Shown: in pieces, positions 1 through 10,380 of the stretch
Position numbering within the stretch: position 1 is the first letter of the stretch
How the letters are laid out: each line of letters opens with the position of its first letter
Assembly (NCBI GenBank): GCA_017893485.1
Contig: JACEHZ010000204.1
Span: 62,001 to 126,000, forward strand
Length of the DNA stretch: 64,000 nucleotides
DNA from: Hemerocallis citrina
Taxonomy: Eukaryota > Streptophyta > Magnoliopsida > Asparagales > Asphodelaceae
Direction of reading: 5' to 3'
Notes under the pieces: model-generated
The model's database searches: none
What the model saw: the letters and a program-made list of their open reading frames with translations, nothing else
What the model was told of the DNA's origin: nothing
Made by a program: the position numbers and the translations under genes

Positions 1-299
1 TCTAACGGTGAGCTGGGATCGGCCGAATTTTTCTCCATATGTGGAGGTCGGTACCTCGTCCGCTCGGCTCGGTGACTCAGTAGTTCACCCTCTGCCCGTA
101 GTAGCTCGGTGTAGTGGAGCTCGGAGTTCGGACAGCTCGAGTGTGAGGAGAAGCTCGGCGAGTTGATGAAGGGGATGGGTCGGCATATGGAAGAGGTGAT
201 GCTCTGTTGGTTTTGGAGATTTATGAAGATGAGCTCCACTCCTAGGAGAAGAGGTGCTAGGAAGAGGTGCTGGGAAGACCCATTCTCTGAAGTGAGTGC
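1..299. other. Interior of Tat-type element A, no recognisable gene
   Basis: This GC-rich stretch is rich in 'gctcgg' and 'gagctc' motifs, the same compositional style as the interior of the related element at 55631-64000. It precedes the tandem arrays of element A, so I infer it is the downstream flank of an antisense extra gene that begins outside the window. I see no long reading frame with a recognisable domain. Confidence 0.5.
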
Positions 300-880
300 A
301 AGGAGCAACTATAGGGGAGAGTTGTGAGCTCCGAACTCGTTGAGAAGAGGTCAGAGTGAAGAGCTCGACTCTAGGAGAGAGTCATCTGGAAGACGAGTTT
401 TGAAGAGCAACTCTAGGAGAGAGTTGTGAGCTCCGAACTTGTTTGAGAAGATCTCCGCTTTGGTGGCGAACAGAGTGAAAAGCTCAGCATTAGAGGAGCC
501 ATCTGGCAGACGAGTTTGAGGAGCAACTCTAGGAGAGAGTTGTGCTCCGAACTCGTTTGAGAAGATCTCCGCTTTGGAGGTGAGCGGAGTGAAGAGCTCA
601 GCATTAGAGGAGCCATCTGGCAGACGAGTTTGAGGAGCAACTCTAGGAGAGAGTTGTGCTCCGAACTCGTTTGAGAAGAGGTCTGCCTTGGAGGTAAGCG
701 GAGTGAAGAGCTCGGCTTTGGGAGAGAGCCATTTGGAAGACGAGTTTGAGGAGCAACTCTAGGAGAGAGTTTTAGCTCCGAACTCATCGAGAAGAGCTCC
801 GCTTTGGAGGCGAGCAGAGTGAAGAGCTCGGCTCTAGGAGATCCATCTGGAAGATGAGTCTTGAGGAGCAACTCTAGGAA
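300..880. repeat. Tandem array, period about 115 bp, five copies
   Basis: The phrase 'gaggagcaactctaggaga' recurs near 402, 518, 632, 748 and 863, giving spacings of 114-116 bp. Each unit also carries a 'ctccgaactcg' block and an 'agagccatctgg'-like block. Units differ by scattered substitutions, so this is an ageing minisatellite. It lies directly beside a second, unrelated-looking array starting near 917. The open frame on the minus strand at 413-871 comes from the repeat period and is not taken as a gene. Confidence 0.85.
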
Positions 881-916
881 AGAGTTGTGCTCCGAACTCG
901 ATATTTAAGTGACAGA

Positions 917-1500
917 ATCAACGGTTGTGGGAGCAGTTCCAAATGGCGAATCACTTCTAACCCGCTGAAGAGCAGGTTATTTGAAGAGGAATCGAGCCAA
1001 GTGTTAGACTCCGAACCATCGGTAGAGGTATTCAACGGTTGTGGGAGCAATTTCGAATGGCGAACCACTTCTAACCTGCTGAAGAGCAGGTTATTTGAAG
1101 AGGAATCGAGCCAAGTGTTGGACTCCGAACCATCGGTAGAGGTGTTCAACGGTTGTGGGAGCAATTCCGAATGGCGAACCACTTCTAACCTGCTGAAGAG
1201 CAGGTTATTTGAAGAGGAATCGAGCCAAGTATTGGACTCCGAACCATCGGTAGAGGTGTTCAACGGTGTGGGAGCAATTTCGAATGGCGAACCACTTCTA
1301 ACTCACTTAAGAGCAAGTTATTTGAAGCAGAATCGAGCCAAGTGTTGGACTCCGAACTCGTTGTTAGATGGGTTAACGAGGTGTAGGAGCAATTTCGAAT
1401 GGCGAACCACTTCTTTCCCGCTTATGAGCGAGTAATTTGAAGCGGAATCGAGCCAAGTGTTGGACTCCGACCTCGTTGTTAGAACTTAGTAAGTTGCGGG
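917..1500. repeat. Tandem array, period about 114 bp, in Tat-type element A
   Basis: Units begin with 'tcaacggttgtgggagcaat' or close variants near 917, 1031, 1145 and 1259, with decayed copies near 1372 and 1486. Each unit ends in 'gttggactccgaaccatcgg'. The array near the right edge of the window (63194-63850, period 110 bp) carries the same start and end blocks and sits in the matching position of a second element. The array is therefore part of the retrotransposon family and not an accidental local satellite. The frame open across 887-1435 is repeat-derived. Confidence 0.88.
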
Positions 1501-1803
1501 AGCAGCCATGTAGAAGAAGCTGGACTCCGAACCCACCATTTAAGAGAGTCGTGACTCGGAGAGATAGAGAAGCAAGAGCAATAATTTTCAATAAAAAGAT
1601 GTAAAGTTTTATTGAAATAAACTAAGTGGCTGCTCCAATAGGGCGAGCCATTATTACATGCTGTTGGTCGGGTTACAAGCATCGGCCTTATTAAAAATCA
1701 AGATCCTACCTCTACAATAAGGTGAAGACCTCTTGGAAGGAGCTGGGAGATTCCGAGTGTTGAAGCTTGGCGGGCGGGCTCTTCTGTTCGTTTGTAGGCT
1801 TCC
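1501..1803. other. Spacer between tandem array and gag of element A
   Basis: This AT-richer stretch separates the array from the gag stop codon. It contains 'attgaaataaact' and 'agggcgagccattattacat', which resemble the sequence following the array at the right edge of the window (near 63920-63955). No protease, reverse transcriptase or integrase coding is present where pol would follow gag on the minus strand, so the element lacks pol here. It may hold the 3' processing signals of convergent transcripts; that is inference. Confidence 0.5.
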
Positions 1804-3600
1804 TCAGGGGGGAAACTCGACCCCCTTTTTTTGGACGAACTTGATCAGGTGCCCCCACTGTATGAGTTCTTCAATCTCCTCCTTGAGAGCCCGACAATCA
1901 TCCGTGTCGTGGCCGTGGTCCCTGTGAAAGCCGCACCACTTATCCTTGTTCCTCTTCTTGCCAGGTGTATTCATTCTCGGGGGAGCGCGGAGAAGCCCTT
2001 CCTTGTCCACCTCCATAAGAACTTCTGATATATTGGCAATGAGGGGGGTGAACTTCTCAAACCGAGGAGTCGGGCGACGCTGTCCATTGCCGTCCTTCTG
2101 GGATTTTTGGGAGCCCTCTTCGCTTGTGCTCTTCCGTTTGTTCCCGGAAGATGTCTCCTCAAAGTCCGGGAGATTCTCGGCTTTTTCGGCCCGAATGTAC
2201 TTCTCGCTCCTGAGAAGGAGGTCGGCAAAATTATGTGGGGGCTTCTTGGCAAGGGAGGAGCGAAGGCTAGAGTTGAGGACGTTCGATTGGAAGGCGGCCG
2301 CTGCAACAGGCTGGTCAAGGGAAGCAATGGATCTCACTTCTGCAGTGAACCTCCTCACATAGTCTCTCAACTTCTCTCCCTTCTCCTGGCAGAGCTGGAA
2401 TAATGAGATGTTAGTCTTCTTCGTGCGTCTGCTACTCACAAAATGAGTGATGAAGAGGCTCTCGAATTGCTCGAAGGAGAATATGGAAGACGGGGCAAGG
2501 CGGGAGTACCACTCCCGAGCCGAACCCTTAAGAGTGGCGGGGAAGGTTTTGCACAGCAAAGCATCGGAAGCTTGGTGGATTAGCATGAGGGTCTTAAAGC
2601 TTTCGATGTGGTCCACGGGGTCTGACTCCCCCGAGTAAGTTTCGAACTGCGGGGGTTCGAAACCTCTTGGGATAGGAGCTTCCATGATGGTCCGGGAGAA
2701 GGGAGGTCTGCTCGGGCGGATGGTCCTTCCTCTTAACTCCTCATCCTTGTCTATTCGGCCGATGCGCCTCTCCATCTCATGGAGACGGCGGTAGAGAGCA
2801 TCGTCCCTTCGACGATAGTCAAACGAGCCTCTGGACTCGTCTTCATAGGAAGGGGAGCGACGACGGTAGCTCTGGGAGCGGCGAGGGCTAGGCATGCGCT
2901 GTTGGTTGCTAGGAGCCGGAGGAGGAGTTATGGACCGATGGCGAGGACTTTGGACCCGTGGAGGGGTAGGAGCCCTGTGAGCATTGTTATTGTTGGGTCG
3001 GAGGTTGAGGGCTTGCAACACCGTTGCTTGGAACTGCTGGAACTCAGCATGGGTGATGGGTGCCTCATCGTTCCTCGGATGTTGCCGACCGGCAGGGGAA
3101 TGAGGTCTTCTCCTATGGTGTTCGGGGGACTCTTTCATCCCTCTTCGAGTAGGGGACCTTCTGTAGTCTCGGCGGTGAGGAGATCGCTCATCCGGACGCT
3201 GTTGGCGGGAGGCTCCATCTCGGCCCCGCTTTTCGTTCCGACGGCGGCGAAGATCCTCATCCTTCTGCCGATTGAGGATGGTATTGTGGAGGTCGGAAAC
3301 TCGAGGATTGTGGGAGGCCATGGAATCCGAAGAGGCATTGTGTACCGAAATGCGGTCCTGATGGAGGGGTTGCTTCTGCGGGTTGGGATGCGAAGCCCCC
3401 GCACCGGCATTTTGAGGACCGGCGGGACCCTTAGGGGGTTGCTGATTCTGAAGAGGAGGCTGATCTTTTTGAAGAGGGTCTTCCGCTTGGAGAGGAAGTT
3501 ACCTCTGCTGTTGAGCGGGTTGGATGGGGACTACCTCTTGCTGGTCAACGGGATGGGGTCCACGGTTGGACCCTCTGGATCTTACTTTCCTAGGAGGCAT
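1804..3600 (-). pseudogene. gag: Gag of a Tat-lineage Ty3/gypsy element, one in-frame stop
   Basis: The continuous frame 3321-1804 encodes 505 residues. It has an Arg/Ser/Pro-rich N-terminal part, a retrotransposon gag core (the block beginning DPVDHIESFK and running through AREWYSRL), then a C-terminal Cys/His block 'WCGFHRDHGHDTDDC' followed by 'ALKEEIEELIQWGHL', typical of Tat-lineage Gag. The frame extends upstream to a better start, an ATG at 3600-3598 opening 'MPPRKVRSRG', 73 nt inside the LTR. However, codon 34 is TAA (plus-strand 3499-3501). Translation from 3321 (MASHNPRV) would avoid the stop. The frame ends in VEFPP with no protease or polymerase after it. RNA packaging and particle formation are the family role; a gag-only element would need polymerase supplied in trans. 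Confidence 0.85.
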
Positions 3601-3673
3601 GGCTGGAGGAGATCTGACCAACGGGAAGAGGAGAGGCTGCTATTCGTATGTTTTCCCACAGACGGCGCCAATC
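3601..3673 (-). promoter_or_regulatory. Leader and primer-binding site of element A
   Basis: Immediately inside the 5' LTR, on the minus strand, lies 'TTGGCGCCGTCTGTGGGAA' (plus-strand 3653-3671). The first nine bases of TGGCGCCGT match the complement of the 3' end of plant tRNA-Asp. This form of primer site is common in plant Ty3/gypsy elements. The leader is only 73 nt before the upstream Gag ATG. Confidence 0.75.
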
Positions 3674-4268
3674 TGTTGCCGCTAAATTTGGTGTGGGGGC
3701 AAACAGATAGTATTTGTGGATTCTTAGGGAAACTGAATAGTAAACCTGTATACCTATTCCGTCAGGGTATGATCGTCGCTCCCGCCGTGGACCTGCAAAA
3801 AGTGCGAGACACCGGGGTTGTTCCCGGCGACGCACCCTCCGACGCTCAAGTCAGTAATCTAGGAAGACTATGAAAGAGCGCAAAAACTGGAGAGAGATTG
3901 ATTACCTTTACAAGGAGATGGATGGGGGGTATTTATAGGCGTCTTAGGGAACAGATTAGGCATGTAATTCCTGTGTATAGATAAGGAATGTAATCTCTAA
4001 TCCCCAGTGAAAGGATAGATATGAATCAGGGCCGTTGATTAATATTAGTCAGAAACCCTAATTCTATCCTGCTGGACCAGGTTTGTTGCGGGTTGAAACC
4101 CGCACCCAGTTGAGGTGGATCCGTTTGCGGGTTAATGGTTCTTTGGGGAGGAGAACCAGTACCCGCTTCAGACCCGTTTGTAGGTGAAATTACCGTTTTA
4201 CCCCTGGGCTTCAGGATTCGTGCCCAATTTTGACGGTCTCGATTAAACCCCCATTTTTAGCCATATCA
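3674..4268 (-). repeat. 5' LTR of Tat-type element A (595 bp)
   Basis: On the minus strand the LTR starts TGATATGGCTAAAAATG and ends GGCAACA, a TG...CA terminus. The boundaries come from comparison with the LTR at 55045-55630. Both share the ends and long internal blocks, including 'gaaattaccgttttacccct' and 'accggggttg', and diverge exactly outside TG and CA. A TATAAATA box lies on the minus strand at 3937-3930. The PBS abuts the inner edge, so this is the 5' LTR. The partner LTR lies outside the window, so the target duplication (the right flank reads acacg) cannot be checked. Confidence 0.85.
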
Positions 4269-4349
4269 ACACGAAAATCCAATTTTTAACACAAAGTCAT
4301 ACTATTAATTTCACCAAAAAGATTGCTTTTTACCCATCTTTATCAAACA

Positions 4350-4945
4350 AAAACCACTATCTCCGCCACCGGTGGCTCGAAACACTGTGCCGCCTTTACA
4401 AAAAACATCTTCGTCTCATTATTATCTGGCGTATAAAAACATTCAATGTGTGTGCATTCCCTAAACACCACAAAGCATAGTGCTTCCTCAGATTAATCTC
4501 CAATGCCTTCTCCAACTTTGATATCACATATGTAAAAATCTTATTTCTTTTTTTTAACACAACATCATACCATTTCACCAAAAAAATCATTTTTTATCCA
4601 CCTTTCAGCATCTTCATGCATAACCATCAAGCAAAAAATGAATACCTCAGCCACCACCAGCTCGAAACACTGTGTTGCCTTCGCAAAAAAAGCATTCATC
4701 TCATCGCTACCCGATGTATAAAACACATTTGAAGTGTGCACATTCTCCAAACACCACAAAGAGCAGTGCTTTCTCGGATTAATCTCCAATGCTCCCTCCA
4801 ACTTCGATATTACATCCATAAAAAATCTATTTTAAACACAGAATCATACAATTTCTCCAAAAAGATCGCTTTTTATCCACCTTTGAGCATCATCAAGCAC
4901 TCGGCCCCATTCTGGAATTGCAATAGCTCCAAAAGCGCCTCCATT
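4350..4945 (-). pseudogene. TOM20: Duplicated TOM20-like pseudogene fragments
   Basis: Three blocks on the minus strand match plant TOM20, the mitochondrial outer-membrane import receptor. 4943-4900 encodes 'EALLELLQFQNGAE'. 4819-4646 encodes 'ISKLEGALEINPRKHCSLWC' followed by HTSNVF and 'FFAKATQCFELVVAE'. 4530-4350 repeats that segment ('ISKLEKALEINLRKHYALWC', then HTLNVF), with a frameshift before 'FFVKAAQCFEPPVAE'. The TPR-like part of the receptor is thus present one and a half times, in a repeat of about 270 bp that includes the intervening AT-rich DNA. Stops and the frameshift rule out function. The identification is from recalled family sequence and is fairly secure because the ordered motifs agree. 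Confidence 0.75.
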
Positions 4946-6364
4946 GCAACAAATTATAAACAAATGCAATATACAATTATGTATCAAATCACCCCAAAAG
5001 TAAAAAAACCCACCAATCCTAATCCAAAACCCATATCTAAACTAAACTAAAATTTGAAGATTTGAATTTTGTGCCCAAAATGGAGGGGTTATGAGGCACG
5101 AGGTGGAGGGTCCTGGAAGGCAGCGCCAGTGGGAGGGAGGGAGGGAGGGAGGGTCGAGGAGGTCAGCGCAGGGGAAGTGAGGATCGGAGAGGGTAGTGTC
5201 GGCCATAGTGGTGGAGGGTTGGGGAGGGTTTCGAAAGTGGGAAAGATGAAATCAGGAATTGTTAGATGTTTAAGGTTTTATTCAATTTTTCACTTTTTAA
5301 AACTGTGCTCATTGTACCTGTTAATTTAGATGAGAATTCATACTTTTGCTCTCATTCTCTATTTCAAAATAGAGAAAGGAGAGAGGAGGTAGACTCATTA
5401 GCATAATATATAGTTATAATTCTCGATATATAGTAATAGACATCACCAAAAAGAATCTACCACTAATGCTAGACCACAATATTCGCAGCTACCTCACACT
5501 AATAATTAGGATAACAAAATCCAGCACTGCCATTAAAATTGAAATCAAACTACCTTCATCCACACGAAATAATGAAGAACTCTTGAATACTTCTATAAAA
5601 CTACAATTATAGCAAAGGCCGATCAACAAATTTCGAGTTATAAACACTAATCGACCATATCACTGATCCAAAAAATACTAATCAACCAGATTAGTGATCC
5701 AAAAAAACCTTAGAAAGAAAAGAATGAAATCAAAGTAATGCAAACATAATATATTATCAAGCAAATGTAATAAAGGAAATACGGATAAAAAAAATACATA
5801 AGGCAGCCAAGCAAACCATCAATTGTAACCTTCAAAAGAATAACCTAATGAAGTCAAATTAAAAACCAATAGCAAATAGAAAAATATACTTAAATATGAG
5901 TATGGATCTTTCTTACTAAAATGAGTACGGTGTGGGAGGTGACGCGGGATGCGGCGTGGGAAACAAGCGGGCAGGGGGGGATCAGGGGAGGCATTGTAGT
6001 GGGGGCGGAGTGCGGAGTCTGTGAGGTGAGCAGTGGTCGGCGACAAGGAGGCGTTGGAGGGGGGAAAATCATGGGAGGTGGCGTGCAAGGGTCGGGTAAG
6101 GTTTAGATTTTGAAATTGGGAGAGGAAGGGAACGTGGCCGAAGGGTTTGGGGTTTTTGTTGTTTTTCCTTTTAAAAAAATTAAAATGTGTGATTTGCACG
6201 TGGAAATTTCTACTTTTGCAATTTTTTCTCTATTTTGAATTAGAGAAAGGGAGAAAAGGTCTACCTATTTGTATAATACATAGTTACAATAAGTCCATTT
6301 TGTTTGGGAGGTTTCGCCAAACACTAAGTCTACAGTGAACTATAATATCATCTTAATTCAGTGC
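4946..6364. other. Non-coding stretch with a diverged duplication
   Basis: Two GC-rich G-rich/C-rich segments (about 5060-5240 and 5920-6110) are each followed by similar text, 'tctctatttcaaaatagaga' near 5360 and 'ctctattttgaattagagaa' near 6227. Each then runs into 'gtagactca' or 'gtctacct' and 'ataatatatagtta'-like sequence. This looks like a diverged direct duplication about 865 bp apart. No gene is recognisable; the short open frames here are low-complexity. Confidence 0.4.
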
Positions 6365-6563
6365 TAGGGCCAGCCCTGAGTTTTCGGGGGTCCTAGGCGA
6401 ATTTCCGATATGGAGGCCCCTAATAACATATATATATATTTTTACGCGCAAAGTATGTACCTATATTTATAATGGAAGTTCAAATTTGGGGGCCCTAAAA
6501 TCGCGAAATCTCCGGGGGCCTAAGACGGCCGCCTTACCCGCCTCTAGGGTAGGATCGGCCCTG
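6365..6563. mobile_element. hAT-type MITE, copy 1 (199 bp)
   Basis: The element starts TAGGGCCAGCCCTGAG and ends GATCGGCCCTG. It is flanked on both sides by the perfect 8 bp duplication TTCAGTGC (6357-6364 and 6564-6571). Eight-base target duplications with CAGGGCC-type ends mark hAT elements. A second family member is at 48785-48991. It has no coding capacity, so it depends on a transposase elsewhere. Confidence 0.88.
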
Positions 6564-6571
6564 TTCAGTGC

Positions 6572-8043
6572 CCATTTGAAGAGAGAGAATGGGTTACTTT
6601 GGGTTCTATTTTCCAGAATATGAAGAGAGGAGAGGAGGGATGCTTTTTAAAGATTAAACCTTGTATTCTTTCTAAATTGAACATCTATACAATCTAAGTT
6701 GTTTAATTGCAGCAGCTCAATGTTTTCCGATGACTAAAAATTAATCAAAAATCCACCAAAGTTGATCCCAAACAACTGGGGTATTTTAGGAACAAAACAA
6801 CAAAAATCCCCTAAAATTGGTCACGTGACAACATATGCCCGAGAAAATAGATAGCATAGGCCGAGCCACAACAAAATACAAACGGAGTATGCTTATTCGC
6901 AACAACAAAAAATGTGGGTAAGTTATCTGTCAACTTGTAAATATTGGGGAAGGTTTACTGAAATTTACCCATATTATATCCAAAACATGTGGACTATCAT
7001 TGCACAAAACATTTTTAAAAAAAGTTAATATTTTGATGAGAAAACAAGTACAGATATGGTTTTGGACTTGATTATTTAGTTTGCACTCCCAACAAGAAGA
7101 CAGGATCGGGGAGAGAGAGTCTGCGGAAACACATGGTCTGGCCCAACCAAATAAATACTTAAGTGGCTACGCAAGTAGCAATGGTATCCGGGTGGGGTCG
7201 GATCCTTTATTACCCGGATATAGACACGATTTCTACGGGTCAAAAAATTCAACCCGGATCCGTGAGGACCGGTTCCGGTTCAAGGTCTGAGTTTGGGTCA
7301 TGTTAAAAAATTCCTACCCATTCGGTGTGAGCGGGAGTGTGAGCGACGAGTAAAGGTGCCGAGCAGAGGATTTAGAATAGATGAGAGAAAAAGAAGACAT
7401 GAGTTTTGAGTTTGGAAGGAGGAAATTTAGAATTGAGAAAAGAGAAGAGAGGGGGGGGGGGGGGGGGGGGGGGGGGAATTATTTATTTTAAATGTTTATT
7501 TTCTAAGATTTTTTAAATATGCTCGGGTCTGAATCGGGTCTATTTTGAGCAGATTCGGACCCGATCCCGAAATACAACGCATCCTAATTTAGAACCCGAA
7601 TCCGTATAGATCGAGTCGATTTCGGTCCAATGCTAGGTTCGGGTATCTGGAAGTTATATCAATGCTAAATGCAAGCCCAAGTAAAATATATTTGTACAAA
7701 GTATGTACACATACACCCCTCTCTAAATATATAATTTCACATCAATCTCATCCACTCATATTTAAATTCTTTTTTGGGCATATACAACTTGCTAAATTTT
7801 TCACTATTTATGAACGGTAGAGATACTTGATTCTAGACCGGTAGAATTAGGGTCCAATGATTTTGGACCCGATCAGACCCTACCTCATCCGAACCCAACC
7901 CATGGACCCGTTAGTAGACCAATAATTTAATTTTTAATATAGTAGAATAATAATTTAATTTTTAATATATTCAAGATAATTGTATGTGTTAATTTTTATA
8001 AAAAAAAATTTTTTGATAGAAAATAGAATTTAATATATCCATA
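6572..8043. other. Non-coding repeat debris with a 26-base poly-G run
   Basis: I see no gene here. A stretch from about 7170 to 7650 is dense in 'gacccg', 'cccgga' and 'gggtc' motifs. Similar motif-rich sequence recurs near 9470-9620, 22000-22310 and 49990-50150, which suggests a dispersed repeat. A pure G tract spans 7451-7476. Confidence 0.5.
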
Positions 8044-9239
8044 TCTATATAATAAAACACAAAGAAAGCTATCAAGTGGCTCTCCTTCAATCTCCCCCAA
8101 AATCAATGGCCTAGATCTAACCTTACAAAACATATTTCCCCCCCCCCCCCCCCCCCAAAGTTTCCCTCCAAAACTCAAATTCAAATTCCCATTCAAAACA
8201 ACTCTTTTATTTATTTAATTATCTCTCCCTCTCTCTCTTTCTTCTATTCAAAAAATTAAGAAAATAAAAATTTAAAAATTTAAAAAAATAAAAAACTAAA
8301 AAATTTTAAATTTTGAAAACTTTTAAAAAATTCAAAAAAATCAAAAAATTTTAAAAAATTATAAAATAATTAAAAATATATATTTATTTTTTAAATATTT
8401 AAAAATTGTAAAATTTAAAAAAGTTTACTTTTTTTTTAATTTTATAAATTTTAGAAATTTTGAAAATTTCGAAAATTTAAAAAAATTCAAAAGAAAAAAC
8501 AAAAAATTTTTAAAAAAAATTTAAAATTTTGGAATTTCGAAAAAATTTGAAAATTTGAAAAATTTGAAAAATCTCAAAGCAAATCCAAAACCAAATCCAA
8601 TGTCGAACCCCAATCAAGAGGTCGTCGCCGATATCTGATCCGCTGTTGATTCCGTATCGGTGACTCCTCTCCACCAAATCGAGCGCGAATATCAAGCAAC
8701 TCCGTATCGGTGACTCCCCTCCACCGAATCGAAAGCCTCTATATGCGATGCGATCTAATTTCATCTCATAAACCGAATTCACATTTTAATTTTTAATTTT
8801 TTTTTGCAGGGAATTACTCAGTTTTTTGCTGATTTGAATTTTGTGTGTGCATGAGATTTAAGTTCTGAGATGTATGATTATTTTATTTTGTATTTAGAAA
8901 TACTCATAGTGGTTATGAGATTAGAGTAAGCTCTATAAAACTCTATACAACATTTTATAGAGTAATGTCCTTGCATAACTATTACAAGCATCTAAAAGTG
9001 ATGCTGAAGTTAAAAAAAACACTATGCAGTGTTTCTAGCGAACTATATGCATTCCAGGTAAATTCAAATTAATGATTAAGAAGGCGATGGTTGAGTTTAA
9101 AGGTAGATATACTGTTTTCTCATATAATATGTTTGCTACTTCAATTAATTTACTGGACGTCCAAAACTATTTTATATAATCAAACCAGGTGTACCGTTCC
9201 GAAGACGTGCTGTAGGCACGTGTCAACGGGCAAACCTAG
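8044..9239 (+). mobile_element. Non-autonomous Helitron (1196 bp)
   Basis: The left end is TC followed by 'TATATAATAAAACACAAAG' and an AAGCTATCAAGTGGCTC block shared by every Helitron in the window. The right end is 'cgggcaaacCTAG', preceded by a hairpin, CGTGC-TGTAG-GCACG, at 9206-9220. The element sits between A (8043) and T (9240), the Helitron target. There is no Rep/helicase coding. The interior is very AT-rich and holds a 19-base C run (8138-8156). Confidence 0.85.
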
Positions 9240-9838
9240 TAACATAATAAAGAGTGAAATCTTTTCTTTTACTCCCATTTTTGCATCTCATAATCTTTAT
9301 TTTATAAAATGAACTTACTTATATTCATTTACATATTAATTAATTTTACTTTCACTTTCAATATGTAGCTAATTAATGTGATATTCTAAAGAAAAAAATA
9401 TGTTTGAAATTTGAATATTAAAAACTTTTGTAAACATCGAAAAAAAAAATATTGTCATATATCATTAGATTCGTTGGGTACCGGAGAACCGATTGAACCC
9501 GAACCAGACCCGAAAAAATTAAATAGACCCGGATCCAGACCCAGACCCTTTGCCATAAGGCAAGGTCCGGGTATCTCACTACCCAACCTTATCCGACCCG
9601 ACCCGATACCAGTGCCATAAAACTTGTCAATTTATACATTAATGTAACCTTTTTTTTGCCTAACCCCCATACTGAAAATTTTCAATGTCCCAAATTAATT
9701 TCGTCTAAAGTCGGAATGGAACTTGTCGCCTCTTACCTAAGTGCTAAAAATCTTACCAACTATGTCACATGTGCTTAGTTTACGCACCATATTTATAGGA
9801 TTAGGTTTGATGTTCAAACATACTTTTAGTTTTAATAA
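9240..9838. other. Spacer between two Helitrons
   Basis: No gene is recognisable. 9470-9620 belongs to the dispersed 'gacccg'-rich repeat; otherwise it is AT-rich. Confidence 0.4.
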
Positions 9839-10019
9839 TCTATATAATAAAACACAAAGAAAGCTATCAAGTGGCTCACATTCAATCTCTTCCAAAATCA
9901 ATGGACCAGATCTACTCTCACAAAACACATTTTTCCGTCCAAATTTTAAACTCCACAAATTCAGAAAACCACACACACACACTCTCTCTCTCTTTTTCCC
10001 CCAAAATCAACCCGTTCTC

Positions 10020-10380
10020 TCTCACTTTCTCCACGTCCTCTCTCTCTTTCTCCCGCCCACTCTCTCTCTCACTGTCTCCCTCTCTCTATCTCCCCGCTCT
10101 CTCTCAGTCTCCCTCTCTCTCCCCCACCTCCGCTCCGTAGCCTCTTCAGCACCCCCCACCATCGGGACGTCTTCAGCGCCCCCACCTCCCGACCCTAACC
10201 CCCTACTCCTCCCTTTCGCTCTCATCCATCAGCGACCCAGCCACCTCCGGCGCCTCTTCAGTGCCCCCACCACTCCGCTCTCACCTCCAGTCGATTTCAC
10301 CATCGATTTCACCATCCAACCATCGATTAGAAGAATCAGCGACCCCATCTAACTATCGATTTCACCATCTCAGGTATACA
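10020..10380 (+). other. CT-rich, exon/5'UTR-like segment inside the candidate Helitron
   Basis: After a (CT)-rich run, the sequence becomes C-rich and codon-like ('cctccggcgcctcttcagtg') and ends at 'catctcag|gtataca', a plausible exon end. It is followed by several imperfect copies of 'atttgggtattgagagag'. It resembles a plant first exon or leader carried by the element. I do not recognise a protein. Confidence 0.35.

Noticed and set aside
887..1435. 182-codon open frame on the plus strand
   Set aside because: It runs through 114 bp repeats (a multiple of 3), so the frame stays open by period. The peptide is purely repetitive with no domain.
2779..3873. 364-codon open frame on the plus strand over gag
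   Set aside because: It is a mirror frame of the minus-strand gag and of the PBS/LTR edge; Gag motifs on the other strand explain the openness.
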